In this document: piece after piece, positions 1-8,921 of the stretch
Numbering within the stretch: position 1 is the first letter of the stretch
Layout of the letters: each line of letters opens with the position of its first letter
Translations under genes and position numbers: made by a program
Origin: Williamsia muralis
GTDB lineage: Bacteria > Actinomycetota > Actinomycetes > Mycobacteriales > Mycobacteriaceae
Length of the DNA: 64,000 nucleotides
Direction: 5' to 3'
NCBI RefSeq assembly: GCF_002735905.1
Contig: NZ_PEBD01000004.1
Location: 1,240,001 to 1,304,000, forward strand
The notes under the pieces: generated by a model
Database searches by the model: none
Told to the model about the DNA's origin: nothing
What the model saw: only the letters and a program-made list of their open reading frames with translations

Positions 1-3
1 TCG

Positions 4-1047
4 ATGTCCACTCCAGAGACAGACAAAGCGTCCGAGAAGCCGTCCTTCCTGGACAGGCAGCGCGCGCAGCGACCGTGGCTTGATCACCTGGTGGCTGCGG
101 GCACGCGTTACCAGGACAGCAAGGGTGACTTCTTCGCTGCGGGCGCAACCTATTTCAGTGTGTTCGCCCTGTTTCCGCTGCTGATGATCGGATTCGCCAC
201 CGCGGGCTTCGTGTTCGCGGGCAACCCCGACCTCCTGGACAAGGCGAAGGACGAGATCGCCGAGTCCGTGGACGGCAGCATGAGTCAGCAGCTGACCGAT
301 CTGATGGACCAGGCGATCGAGTCACGTACCACCATCGGTGTCGTCGGGTTGGTGGTCGCGCTGTACGCAGGGCTGGGGTGGATGGCCAATCTGCGCAACG
401 CACTGACCGTCCAGTGGGGTCCCGAGCCGGAGTCGGCAGGGGTGGTGAAGACCAAGCTGGCCGACCTCGGTGCGCTGGCGGGACTGTTCCTCGCGATCGT
501 CCTGACGTTTTCCCTTTCGGCGTTGTCCAGCAGCGGACTCACCCTGAAGATCCTCGAGTGGTTGAATGCCGACGACCTGCCCGGGGTGTCGGTGGGCATC
601 CGGGCCGTGTCGTACGTGTTGTCGATCCTTGCGTCGTGGTTGCTGTTCACCTGGGTCATCGCGAAGTTGCCCCGGGTGGCACTGCCGCTCCGGAACGCGG
701 CCAAGGCCGGCCTGCTGACTGCCGTGGTCTTCGAGATCTTCAAGCTCGTTGCCTCGTTCTACCTGAAATCAGTCCTGACGGGTCCGGCGGGGGCGACCTT
801 CGGGCCGATCCTCGGAATCATGGTCTTTGCCTTCATCACCACACGGATCATCTTGTTCGCCACGGCGTGGGCTGCCACCGATCCGATCAATCGCAAGTTC
901 GAAGCGACGCGGGTCCCCGATCCGGTGGTCATCAGTCCGCGGGTCGACGTCCGCGATGGCTTGTCCCCGCGGGGCACCGCGGCCGCCATCGGGGCAGGAG
1001 TGGTCGCTGCGCTGGGCATCTCGGCATTACGGGGACGCAAACGCTGA
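4..1047 (+). CDS. YhjD/YihY-family inner membrane protein
   Basis: Polytopic membrane protein of 347 aa of the YihY/BrkB (YhjD) family. About six hydrophobic segments lie between residues 45 and 290, starting after a soluble N-terminus with the typical 'GDFFAAGATYFSVFALFPLL' entry into the first helix. The C-terminus (from about 300) is a charged cytoplasmic tail with one more Gly/Ala-rich hydrophobic stretch. The family's substrate is not settled; in enterobacteria YhjD has been tied to lipid A precursor transport, which cannot be the role in an organism of this type. M. tuberculosis has a relative (Rv3335c) at the same end of the syntenic block. The start lies four bases into the window and no upstream sequence is available to judge it. 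Confidence 0.85.
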   Translation: MSTPETDKASEKPSFLDRQRAQRPWLDHLVAAGTRYQDSKGDFFAAGATYFSVFALFPLLMIGFATAGFVFAGNPDLLDKAKDEIAESVDGSMSQQLTDLMDQAIESRTTIGVVGLVVALYAGLGWMANLRNALTVQWGPEPESAGVVKTKLADLGALAGLFLAIVLTFSLSALSSSGLTLKILEWLNADDLPGVSVGIRAVSYVLSILASWLLFTWVIAKLPRVALPLRNAAKAGLLTAVVFEIFKLVASFYLKSVLTGPAGATFGPILGIMVFAFITTRIILFATAWAATDPINRKFEATRVPDPVVISPRVDVRDGLSPRGTAAAIGAGVVAALGISALRGRKR

Positions 1048-1105
1048 CGGTGTCCATGGTTCGCCGCGCCGGTTGACACCGTCCGGTATCGGGTACGCAC
1101 ACGTC

Positions 1106-1915
1106 ATGACGAATTCGCCCAGCACACCAACCGGGAAACCACTTGCTCTCGTGACCGGCGCCTCGAGCGGAATCGGTTACGAGCTCGCCGCACTCTTCGC
1201 CGCAGATGGTTACGACCTCATCGTCGCTGCCGACAGCGAGAAGATCGACGCCGCCGCCGAGCGTCTCGGTGAGACCGGTGCTCATGTTCGGTCGGTCACC
1301 GCCGATCTGCGGACCGAGGACGGCGTGGCGCAGGTCTACGCAGCTGTCGCGGCAGACGGACGCCCCTTGGCCGCAGCGGCACTCAACGCAGGTGTCGGGC
1401 GGGGCGGCGCCTTTCTCGACACCCCGTTGCCCGACACCATGTCGGTCATCGACCTCAATGTGAAATCAACGGTGCATTTGACCAAACTCGTCCTCGAAGA
1501 CATGGTGCGACGCAATGAGGGCAAGGTCCTCGTCACCTCGTCGATCGCTTCCACGATGCCGGGGCCGTACCAGGCGGTGTACAACGCGTCGAAGTCCTTT
1601 GTGCAGTCGTTTGTCGAAGCGCTGCAAGGTGAGTTGAATGACAGCGCGGTCACCATCACATCACTGATGCCGGGTCCCACGGCCACCAACTTCTTCCATC
1701 GGGCGCAGATGGACGACACGAAGATGGGGCAGGGTAAGAAGGACGACGCCGGTGAGGTCGCGCGCCAAGGTTATGAGGCGATGATGAGCGGGAAGCGCAA
1801 AGTGGTGGCGAGCTCCATCATGTCGAAGGCGATGGCGGCGGTCGACGCTGTGACGCCGGACGTGGCGAAAGCGGCAGCGCACAAGTTCTTGGCCCGGCCG
1901 GGGTCGGGACGCTGA
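1106..1915 (+). CDS. short-chain dehydrogenase/reductase (SDR)
   Basis: Classical SDR of 269 aa, an NAD(P)-dependent oxidoreductase of unknown substrate. The cofactor-binding TGASSGIG motif lies at about residues 16-23, the NAG-type motif is 'ALNAGVG', and the catalytic Ser (in VTSSIAS), Tyr and Lys (YNASK) are all present. The frame is open back to 827, but residues before 1106 only read the YhjD gene in another frame; the ATG at 1106 follows that gene by 58 bp and starts the Rossmann fold with normal length. A TTGACA hexamer at 1073-1078 could be the -35 of its own promoter. The SDR converges with the epimerase gene downstream. Confidence 0.9.
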   Translation: MTNSPSTPTGKPLALVTGASSGIGYELAALFAADGYDLIVAADSEKIDAAAERLGETGAHVRSVTADLRTEDGVAQVYAAVAADGRPLAAAALNAGVGRGGAFLDTPLPDTMSVIDLNVKSTVHLTKLVLEDMVRRNEGKVLVTSSIASTMPGPYQAVYNASKSFVQSFVEALQGELNDSAVTITSLMPGPTATNFFHRAQMDDTKMGQGKKDDAGEVARQGYEAMMSGKRKVVASSIMSKAMAAVDAVTPDVAKAAAHKFLARPGSGR

Positions 1916-1938
1916 CGCGGGCCGAATGAGCTTGTCGC

Positions 1939-3006
1939 TCAGGCCTTGTCGCGGGTTGCCACGCCACGGCCGCTGAGTACCTTGCCCACTTCGCCGATGA
2001 GGTTGCGGCGTCGCAGCGGGGGGCTCGCCCCGTCCTCGGATTCGAGCACGGCATCCACTGATTGTTCGATGGTCTCTGTTCCGCTGAACCTGGGAGCCCA
2101 GTCGAGTTCCTGGCGTGCGCGGGTGCAATCGAGAAGGGGTACTTGGTAGGCCAACTCGATCCAGCCGCGGTCAACCGGTTGCACGTGCAGCCGCCACGAC
2201 AGGGCAACCGCGCCGGCGACCACCGGCTTCGGGACGTGCACCAAGCGCGCGCCCAGGGCGGCGGCGATGTCGGCCGCGGTCACCGGCGGATCGGCGGCGA
2301 GGTTGAAGGCGCCGTGAGCGCGTCGATCGATGATGGTGCCGATCGCGACGGCAACGTCGCGCGCATGAACCGCGGGGATGGTCAATGAGCGGTCCAAGGG
2401 AACTATGGGGAGTGCTTTCAGCAGACCAGCGGGGAAGTAGCCGGGGAGGGCGTAACGGAGGAGTTCGGCGCCGATTCCTCCCTGGCCGATGAAGCCGGGA
2501 CGAAGTCTGGCGACCGGCGGGGTGTTCGGATGTGTCTGCTCCCACTCGTCGATCGACCGCTCCGCGTCGACCTTGCCGATGCTGTAGACCGACTCTTTGA
2601 CGCCTGATCGCGACCACGATTCATCAACAGCGCGGTGATCGTCGACGCTGCTGTACACCGCGCCCGACGACATGTGCACCAGGTGGCCGATGCCGGCGGC
2701 CGCCGAGGCGGCGAGCACATTGCCGGTGCCTTGGACCCCGGTCGCACGCAATTGCCCGACGCGATGCGACGGCTGGAATTGCCATGCCAGATGGACGACT
2801 GCATCGACACCTTCGAATGCCGCCGTCAATTGTCGGACCGCATGCCGGCCGCCGACGTCTATCGCGAGCCATCGGGCACTGTCGTACGGCGGCACCGACT
2901 GGGGAATCCGTCGTGCGATCCCGATCAGGTCATGTCCGGACCCGGCAAGCTCGGACAGGAGTGCCGTGCCCAGGTTGCCGCTGGCTCCGGTGATGGCGAT
3001 ACGCAT
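1939..3006 (-). CDS. NAD-dependent epimerase/dehydratase family protein
   Basis: Extended SDR of 355 aa. The Rossmann motif TGASGNLG is at residues 7-14, and 'VHLAWQ' occupies the place of the usual HLAA/V motif. A hydrophobic substrate-binding half follows. The catalytic YxxxK is seen as 'YSIGKVDAE'. Members of this family act on nucleotide sugars or on other carbonyl compounds; the sequence does not tell which. It is a single gene converging with the SDR at 1106-1915, and its upstream gap to the carboxypeptidase gene is 61 bp. Confidence 0.85.
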   Translation of the reverse strand: MRIAITGASGNLGTALLSELAGSGHDLIGIARRIPQSVPPYDSARWLAIDVGGRHAVRQLTAAFEGVDAVVHLAWQFQPSHRVGQLRATGVQGTGNVLAASAAAGIGHLVHMSSGAVYSSVDDHRAVDESWSRSGVKESVYSIGKVDAERSIDEWEQTHPNTPPVARLRPGFIGQGGIGAELLRYALPGYFPAGLLKALPIVPLDRSLTIPAVHARDVAVAIGTIIDRRAHGAFNLAADPPVTAADIAAALGARLVHVPKPVVAGAVALSWRLHVQPVDRGWIELAYQVPLLDCTRARQELDWAPRFSGTETIEQSVDAVLESEDGASPPLRRRNLIGEVGKVLSGRGVATRDKA

Positions 3007-3067
3007 GCCGCAGCATTACCCCGCGCGTTCTGATCGCAACCGGGTTACCGGGCAACCGGGCCGAGTG

Positions 3068-4402
3068 TCAGCGCCGTCTGTTCACCCGTAACCCGGCGTA
3101 GATCAACCCGATGACAACGAGTGCTCCGGCAAGCCCGATGGTGATCCGGGCCGTCCATGACGACCGGCCCGAATCCTGCACGGATGGGGAACCGGCCACG
3201 TCTTCGTCGGTGCCACCGGAGTACTCCACCGAACTCGGCGATGCGGGGTCGTCGGTGAGCGAGCCGACGAACAGATCCGGTGACTGGGCGAATCCATAGT
3301 CGAGCATTGCCTCGGCCTGTCGCCAGAACGAGCCGTAGGAGTCGTTGAGGCCGTACATCTGGACCACAAGAATGGTGCGTCCGTCCTGCTCCGCCGCGCC
3401 CACAAAAGTCTTTCGGGCATCGTCGGTGTAGCCCGTCTTGCCTGCGAGGGTGCCGGGATAGTCGTACAGCAGCTGGTTCATGTTGTAGAGGTCGATCCCG
3501 GGATCCCCGGCAGGAGTCGACTGTGTGGTGGTCGCGGCGACCGCGCTGTCGACGCTCTGGTCGGTGGGGGTGGGCGTCGGCATGCCTGGATAGCCGGGAA
3601 ACCTCATCTGCGTCTGCTGCGAGATCGCCACGAAGTCGTCGTTCTTCAGGGCCTCGGCGAAGATGAGCGCCTCGTCGTACGGGGAGCTGCTCATCCCCGG
3701 ACCGTCCAGACCGGACGCCGACGCCGCGCGTGTGTCCAGGGCGCCCAGCTCGCGCGCTTTCTCGTTCATCCTGTCGACTGTCTTTTCCGGGCCGCCGAGA
3801 GCGCGGGCCAGGGCGTTGGCGCAGTCGTTGCCGGACACCATCATCAGACCTGCCAGGAGTTCGCGCACCGTGTAGACGCCACCCGGCCCGACACCGGCGG
3901 CATCGCCCTCCACCTCGTCGTCCTCCTGCGTCCCGGTGACCGTGTCGTCGAGATCCAACTCGTCGAGAACCACCAGGATCAGCAGGACCTTGATGGTGCT
4001 GGCGGGCCGGTACCGACCGTGAGGGTCTTTGGCCGCCAGAACCTTGCCTGCGGTCAGATCGGCGATCAGCCAACCCGCGGCGGTGAGTCCGGCGGGTGGG
4101 GGAGCCGCACCTGGGGCTGCGACCACGCCGCATCCGCCGAGTGCTTCACCACCGACCGGTGGGCTGGGCACGGGCAGTGGTGTGGGTGAGGATGAGCCCG
4201 GCGGAACCACCTCGGATTCGTCGACAGGAGGAATCGGCAGCGTCTTGTATGGGCAGCTGTCGGTGATGGTCTCGGGTGCCGGCGCACCTGCGGTCGGTGT
4301 GCCCTGGATCGGCGCCGCCGTCACCGCTCCCAGGCCGATGGAGCCGGGTGCCAGCAGCACCACCATCGCCATCACTGCGGCACGCACCATCGGTCGTATC
4401 AT
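3068..4402 (-). CDS. dacB: D-alanyl-D-alanine carboxypeptidase (S11 family)
   Basis: Penicillin-binding protein of the S11 family, 444 aa, which trims the terminal D-Ala of peptidoglycan stem peptides outside the membrane. It has an N-terminal signal sequence (residues 1-30), a long Pro/Ser-rich linker, the catalytic SxxK motif (S135-T-I-K138), SGN, and KTG in 'AGKTGYTDD'. A C-terminal transmembrane helix followed by RVNRRR anchors it, as in M. tuberculosis DacB1 (Rv3330), which lies in the same syntenic block. I chose the ATG at 4402 because it starts directly with the signal peptide; the frame is open for 23 more codons upstream. Confidence 0.9.
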   Translation of the reverse strand: MIRPMVRAAVMAMVVLLAPGSIGLGAVTAAPIQGTPTAGAPAPETITDSCPYKTLPIPPVDESEVVPPGSSSPTPLPVPSPPVGGEALGGCGVVAAPGAAPPPAGLTAAGWLIADLTAGKVLAAKDPHGRYRPASTIKVLLILVVLDELDLDDTVTGTQEDDEVEGDAAGVGPGGVYTVRELLAGLMMVSGNDCANALARALGGPEKTVDRMNEKARELGALDTRAASASGLDGPGMSSSPYDEALIFAEALKNDDFVAISQQTQMRFPGYPGMPTPTPTDQSVDSAVAATTTQSTPAGDPGIDLYNMNQLLYDYPGTLAGKTGYTDDARKTFVGAAEQDGRTILVVQMYGLNDSYGSFWRQAEAMLDYGFAQSPDLFVGSLTDDPASPSSVEYSGGTDEDVAGSPSVQDSGRSSWTARITIGLAGALVVIGLIYAGLRVNRRR

Positions 4403-4517
4403 CGCCTGCAGCGTACCGGGCACCAGACCCTTGCGCCCCACCTGCCTGCAGGTGGACGGTGTGTGCCGCACCGGGGTTTGCCAGCGTCAATGTTCGCCGA
4501 AATGTCGTTTATCTGGC

Positions 4518-4523
4518 TAGGAT
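4518..4523 (+). promoter_or_regulatory. -10 element of a probable leaderless promoter
   Basis: TAGGAT followed by exactly six bases and then the ATG at 4530. This TANNNT-N6-ATG arrangement puts the transcription start on the A of the start codon, as is common in mycobacteria and relatives. No Shine-Dalgarno sequence is visible. Confidence 0.5.
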
Positions 4524-4529
4524 TCGCTG

Positions 4530-5681
4530 ATGAGCCGCGTCGAGATCAACGTCCCCGGGACGCGACGTCGGCTGCCCGGCAGGTTCGTGCTCGCGGTACT
4601 GACCTCCGTTTTGGCCGTGGTCGTCGGTACCGCCGGCTGTGGATCGTCAGACCGTGACGATCCGACGACGGACTCCCCCCGTGTCGCCACGTCCGCCAGG
4701 GGATTGACCCTCGACGGAAAACCGTGGTGGCCCGTCGGTTTCGCGGCCTATCAACTGGGAACCGACTGGCAACTCAACGAAGGTTGCGGCGCGCAGGTCG
4801 ACCTGAACAAGTATTTCGCCTCCTTGCCCCCGAACGCGGTCACCCGGTTCAATCTGTTCTCGTCGTTCGCCACGGACAAGGACACCGGTGAGATCGACTT
4901 CGCGCGCTTGGACCAGATCTTCAAGGAGGCGGCCGACCACGATCAGATGCTCGTCGCGGTGCTCTCGGCGGGTGAGGGTGCCTGTGAGGACTTCGAGTTC
5001 AAGGATCACTCGTGGTTCGCTGACCGCTGGGACGATCCTGCGACCGACGATTCGCCGATGGCATATGCGTCCTGGCTGGACACAGCGGTGGCTCGGTGGG
5101 GAAATTCTCGCGCGCTCGCCGGGTGGGAACTGGTCGGGGAGGCCGAGCCGAGCAATTGCAATGACAGTCGGTGTTCGTGGCAGAACCGGCTCTGTCCGCC
5201 TCGTTCGGCAGAGGTGCTCCGGAAGTTCTTCGATGTCGCCGGTGCCCGGCTGCGTGCACTCGACCCGGACACCCCGATCTGGGCCGGGCTCGCCGGCGGC
5301 GGTCAGTGTGGTTCGCGCGGCGACGAATACCAATATGTCGCTGCATCGCCGGGGATCGACGTACTCGACTATCACGACTACGGGCCGCGGGGTGAGCCGC
5401 TGCCGGGTACGGCGACCGACGGACTGCAGCGACGGATCCAACAGGCCGGTCTGGTCGGCAAACCGCTGGTGGTTGCCGAGATGGGCCAGATGGCGGGGTC
5501 GTGTGGGCCGTTGCAGGGCCGCGCGGACGACTTGACGCGCAAGATCACCGCCCAACGGGCAGCGGGCACCGCCGGTGCGCTGTTCTGGGCGTTTGTGCCC
5601 GACCCCCGGCTCGGCGAGTGCACGCTCGACATCGGCCCCGGTGATCCCATCTTTGCCGTGATCCGGGCGATGAGTCCCTAG
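4530..5681 (+). CDS. GH5-like glycoside hydrolase lipoprotein
   Basis: Exported lipoprotein of 383 aa with a cellulase/mannanase-like TIM barrel. It has a basic N-terminus, a hydrophobic signal (19-33) and a lipobox ending at Cys37 (GTAGC). The mature part starts with a 'LDGKPWWPVGF' strand typical of GH5-type enzymes. The probable acid/base glutamate lies in 'WELVGEAEP' (E204 or E206) and the nucleophile in 'VVAEMG' (E316-E317 region). The canonical NEP motif is altered to GEAEP. Several extra Cys suggest disulphides. It converges on the polysaccharide synthesis operon with a 4-bp stop-codon overlap (CTAG), so a role in trimming that polymer is plausible but inferred. Confidence 0.7.
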   Translation: MSRVEINVPGTRRRLPGRFVLAVLTSVLAVVVGTAGCGSSDRDDPTTDSPRVATSARGLTLDGKPWWPVGFAAYQLGTDWQLNEGCGAQVDLNKYFASLPPNAVTRFNLFSSFATDKDTGEIDFARLDQIFKEAADHDQMLVAVLSAGEGACEDFEFKDHSWFADRWDDPATDDSPMAYASWLDTAVARWGNSRALAGWELVGEAEPSNCNDSRCSWQNRLCPPRSAEVLRKFFDVAGARLRALDPDTPIWAGLAGGGQCGSRGDEYQYVAASPGIDVLDYHDYGPRGEPLPGTATDGLQRRIQQAGLVGKPLVVAEMGQMAGSCGPLQGRADDLTRKITAQRAAGTAGALFWAFVPDPRLGECTLDIGPGDPIFAVIRAMSP

Positions 5682-7363
5682 AGCGTCGGAGCTTCCTCCA
5701 CCCGGTAGACCCGCCAATCGGGCTGATCCTCACCGTCATTGGGTACTTCGAGCTCCAGAGTCGCGATGTCGGCGCCGGTTTCGTACAACGTCGGATACCG
5801 CAGGTTCACCGCGTCGGACTCGCCGCGACCGGTGTTGGGCACCGACAACAGGTATCGGACCTGATTTCTGCTGGGGTCGTTCAGGTAGGCGGTGAAATCC
5901 AGATCAGAGGGGACCACGAAGGTCTTGGGCTTTCGAGATGCGGCGACAACAGCGAATCCGTAGACGGTGTCGGTCAGCACCGAGCCCTCGGGCAGGTCGA
6001 GGCTGTCGAGATACTTCGCCAGCTCTCGCTCGGTGGAAAACGTTGACGCAATGCGGTGTTCGGTGGCCTTGCGTTCGGTGACGTTGTCCGGGTCCGGGTC
6101 GAGTACCGCACCCAGCGCATACTCCTGCGGGGCATATTTGGGTTTGCTCATGCCGTACGCCGAGGCGGGCACGGTGATCGCGACCAAGATGACGGCCACT
6201 GCAAGTCCAGGCCAGGTGCGGGCGGTACCCACCCGGTGACGAGCGGGCGAACGACGGGCCTCCGGTGGTGGTGGTGCGTATTTGCCCCGTCGTTTTGTGA
6301 TCGTGCACGCGCGCGCAGGGACGAGCAGGATGGCGAGCGTGACGGCCAACGGGATCGCGACGATGTAGAACCGCAGGAAGCCAAAGGTCGATCCAGTGGC
6401 GTAGCTGTACCCCTGGAAGCCCAGAACGCTACCGAACAGCACTATCGGCACCAGCAGCGGAGCCCAGTCGCCACGCCGCCATCCGGCGACTCCGGCAGCG
6501 AGGGCCAGCGGGATCAGCGTCGGTGCCAAGAGCACGGTGGACACCAACGCGAACTCGACGCCGGGCACGAAATCTGTTCCACCGCCGTCGGACTGCTGGA
6601 GAATCGCCGAGTTGCCGTACTGGGAACTGAACTGTGCAAATGCCTGACCCGTGATGAGCCAGCTGCTCGCAGCCCAGCCGATGAAGGCGAAAAAGCCCGG
6701 TGCCGCGACCAATCCGCCGTCCAGCAGGGCCCGTCGCCATCGCAGCCGCGGCGAGGCGCGGATGGCCGTGGTCGCTGCGACGAGCAGCGAGGCACAGGCG
6801 ATGGCGGCGACGGCGTCATAACGGGTGAGGTAACCCAGACCCAGCGAGATGCCGGCAGCCGCGAGGTGGTGTACGTCGTCGTCTGTGGTCCAGGCGATCA
6901 ACCGGCGCACCGCCCAGCACACGAAGAACACAAATGGCGCCTCGCTCATACCGTTCGACCCGTAGAAGACGATCATCGGGTTGAACGCGAACAGTGCGGT
7001 GACGATCAAGGCGAACGACCGCGGCAGTCCGCGGTCCGCGGCAGTTGCGAAGATCTGTACTGCGGCACCGGACATGAAGGCCGCCGACATGAGTACCCCG
7101 GAAAAGGCTCGTTCGGTCAACGGTGCCCACAGTGGGCTGAATGCCACTGCGGGCAACTGGATCAGCGAGGTCAGAGGCGTGAAGACGAAACCGATGGCCG
7201 CGACGTGCGGATCGCGACTGAACAGAACGGTCTGTGCCGAAGACACCCGGGAGAGCGAGTCGCCGATGATGAATCCTTCACGCACGCACAGTACGTAGCC
7301 GACCACCACGTAGACGGCGAGACTCACGAAGTAGATGGTCCGGCCGAGTCCGCGATCAGACAT
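5678..7363 (-). CDS. GT-C type membrane glycosyltransferase
   Basis: Integral membrane protein of 561 aa with about 11 hydrophobic helices and a soluble C-terminal domain of about 150 aa that would face outside. The layout matches GT-C glycosyltransferases of the dolichyl/polyprenyl-phosphate-sugar dependent (PMT/ArnT/GT87-like) kind, which add single sugars on the outer face of the membrane. An acidic residue in the first extracytoplasmic loop ('EGFIIGDSLSR') fits the catalytic position of that fold. I place the start at the ATG at 7363, which overlaps the upstream GT2 gene by 8 bp; the longer frame would only add arginine-rich antisense residues. It is the last gene of the four-gene operon. 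Confidence 0.7.
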   Translation of the reverse strand: MSDRGLGRTIYFVSLAVYVVVGYVLCVREGFIIGDSLSRVSSAQTVLFSRDPHVAAIGFVFTPLTSLIQLPAVAFSPLWAPLTERAFSGVLMSAAFMSGAAVQIFATAADRGLPRSFALIVTALFAFNPMIVFYGSNGMSEAPFVFFVCWAVRRLIAWTTDDDVHHLAAAGISLGLGYLTRYDAVAAIACASLLVAATTAIRASPRLRWRRALLDGGLVAAPGFFAFIGWAASSWLITGQAFAQFSSQYGNSAILQQSDGGGTDFVPGVEFALVSTVLLAPTLIPLALAAGVAGWRRGDWAPLLVPIVLFGSVLGFQGYSYATGSTFGFLRFYIVAIPLAVTLAILLVPARACTITKRRGKYAPPPPEARRSPARHRVGTARTWPGLAVAVILVAITVPASAYGMSKPKYAPQEYALGAVLDPDPDNVTERKATEHRIASTFSTERELAKYLDSLDLPEGSVLTDTVYGFAVVAASRKPKTFVVPSDLDFTAYLNDPSRNQVRYLLSVPNTGRGESDAVNLRYPTLYETGADIATLELEVPNDGEDQPDWRVYRVEEAPTL

Positions 7364-8921
7364 TGCCGCCCGCCGCGTCGAGGGGAACCTGGCTCGGTCC
7401 GTTCTTCGATGCGGCTGCCGCCGCATCTGGTTGTCCGACACCGGAGTCGCTGTCCGGCTTCGCGGACAACCCATGGAAGGTCTTCTCCCAGTACGAGGGA
7501 TTGCGGATCAGCTGGTAGCACCCTTTTGCCGAGGCCACACTCATCATCACCCAGTAGAGCGGCACGGTCAGGGCAGGCAACAGCAGATCGGGACGATCGT
7601 CTTCGCGCAGCGCGATCAGGTTCATGTAGATGGTGGCGCCGTTGCCGAAGATCAGCGACACCAGCGCGGGGAAATAGATGTACCAGGGGAAGACTTCGCC
7701 GATGACCGCGGGCTGGCCGAGAAACCACGAGACGGTGATCAACCAGAAGACGAGATTGAGGCAGGCGATGACGGGTGTACCGGCCAACAGCAAGGTGAAC
7801 CGGATGAAACTCACGGTACCGATCGCCCGCCACAGGCCCACCGGTCGTCGGACATGTACCAGCCAGGTCTGCAGATAGCCCTTGTACCACCGTGATCGCT
7901 GGCGGACCCAGTTGATGGGATCGCTGTTGGCCTCTTCCAGGGTGACCGAGTCGATGACGGCGGTGCGGTAGCCGGTCTCGGCTATGCGGACACCGAGGTC
8001 GGCATCTTCGGTGACGTTGAACGGATCCCACGCACCGATCTCCCGGAGTACCGAGCGTCGGAGATGATTGGACGTGCCGCCTAACGGGATCGGGGCTTTG
8101 CTGCGCATCAGGCCCGGCAACAGGTATCCGAACCACAGTCCGTACTCGGCGGTGAACCACCCGGTGAGCATGTTCTGCCTGCCGTTGTGGAACGCGAGTT
8201 TGGCCTGGACGCACGCCACCGAATCATCTTCTGAGGCAAAGGCTGCCACCACACGTCGGAGCTGAAGGGGATCGGGCAGGTCCTCGGCGTCATAGATGGT
8301 GACGATCTCACCGGTTGCCAGGTGCAGTCCGTAATTGCAGGCTTTCGGTTTGGTTCGGGGGTCGGCCGCCGGGACCAGCACGATGGTGATCATCTCGACG
8401 TCCTGACACCCCTCGGCTGCCGAGATCGTGACGTCGTCATCGGCCTCGAGCAGCAACAGGACCTGCAGCTTGTCCGACGGGTACTCGAGCGCGGCCATCG
8501 CGCCGATGAGATCGGCAACCACCTCTGGTTCGTTGTAGGCGGGTACCAGGATGGTGTACAGCGGGAGGTCGGCGTCGGGGATTGCCCGGGCCCGTTCGTC
8601 GCTGATGTTGATCGGGCCCGATGCCAGCCCGCGCCGGAACAGCAGCAGCCTGTCGATCATCGACCAGACGTAACCGAGGGTGCAGACACCGATCAGGGCA
8701 GTTGCTGTGGGAATGGGTTGCCAGATCGCGAACCCGACAACCACCACGACGAGCCCGATCAGGAAGTTCTTCTGCCATCCCAGAACTGCGATCGACGCCG
8801 ATCTGAGCGGATCGGCCTCACGGAGCCCCTCGATGGCATCGTGCAACGCCGCGGCCTTGAACTCCTCGCTCAGTTCACCGGGAACCGAGGGCCGCGTGGG
8901 GTGCTCCGGTGGCCCCGTCAT
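7356..8921 (-). CDS. processive family 2 glycosyltransferase (polysaccharide synthase)
   Basis: Membrane-embedded GT2 synthase of 521 aa. Two N-terminal transmembrane helices (about 50-90) precede a cytoplasmic GT-A domain with the motifs DDD ('LEADDDV'), DAED as the DxD site, TED ('NVTEDADLG') and QRSRW as the QxxRW motif of processive synthases. Four to five more helices follow. This is the organisation of cellulose, hyaluronan and poly-GlcNAc synthases. There is no C-terminal PilZ domain, so c-di-GMP activation like that of BcsA is not expected. The gene overlaps the previous one by 4 bp (ATGA). A cellulose-like polymer is possible because a BcsB-like protein is encoded in the same operon, but the product cannot be read from sequence. 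Confidence 0.85.
   Translation of the reverse strand: MTGPPEHPTRPSVPGELSEEFKAAALHDAIEGLREADPLRSASIAVLGWQKNFLIGLVVVVVGFAIWQPIPTATALIGVCTLGYVWSMIDRLLLFRRGLASGPINISDERARAIPDADLPLYTILVPAYNEPEVVADLIGAMAALEYPSDKLQVLLLLEADDDVTISAAEGCQDVEMITIVLVPAADPRTKPKACNYGLHLATGEIVTIYDAEDLPDPLQLRRVVAAFASEDDSVACVQAKLAFHNGRQNMLTGWFTAEYGLWFGYLLPGLMRSKAPIPLGGTSNHLRRSVLREIGAWDPFNVTEDADLGVRIAETGYRTAVIDSVTLEEANSDPINWVRQRSRWYKGYLQTWLVHVRRPVGLWRAIGTVSFIRFTLLLAGTPVIACLNLVFWLITVSWFLGQPAVIGEVFPWYIYFPALVSLIFGNGATIYMNLIALREDDRPDLLLPALTVPLYWVMMSVASAKGCYQLIRNPSYWEKTFHGLSAKPDSDSGVGQPDAAAAASKNGPSQVPLDAAGGNV

Noticed and set aside
3030-3065. Threefold ACCGGG repeat in the gap before the dacB stop
   Set aside because: Too short and GC-rich to separate from chance; no clear hairpin with tail.
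6056-7705. 549-codon open frame on the plus strand
   Set aside because: It is antisense to the GT-C glycosyltransferase and rich in Arg, Gly, Asp and Gln as expected from reversed high-GC codons; no recognisable domain.
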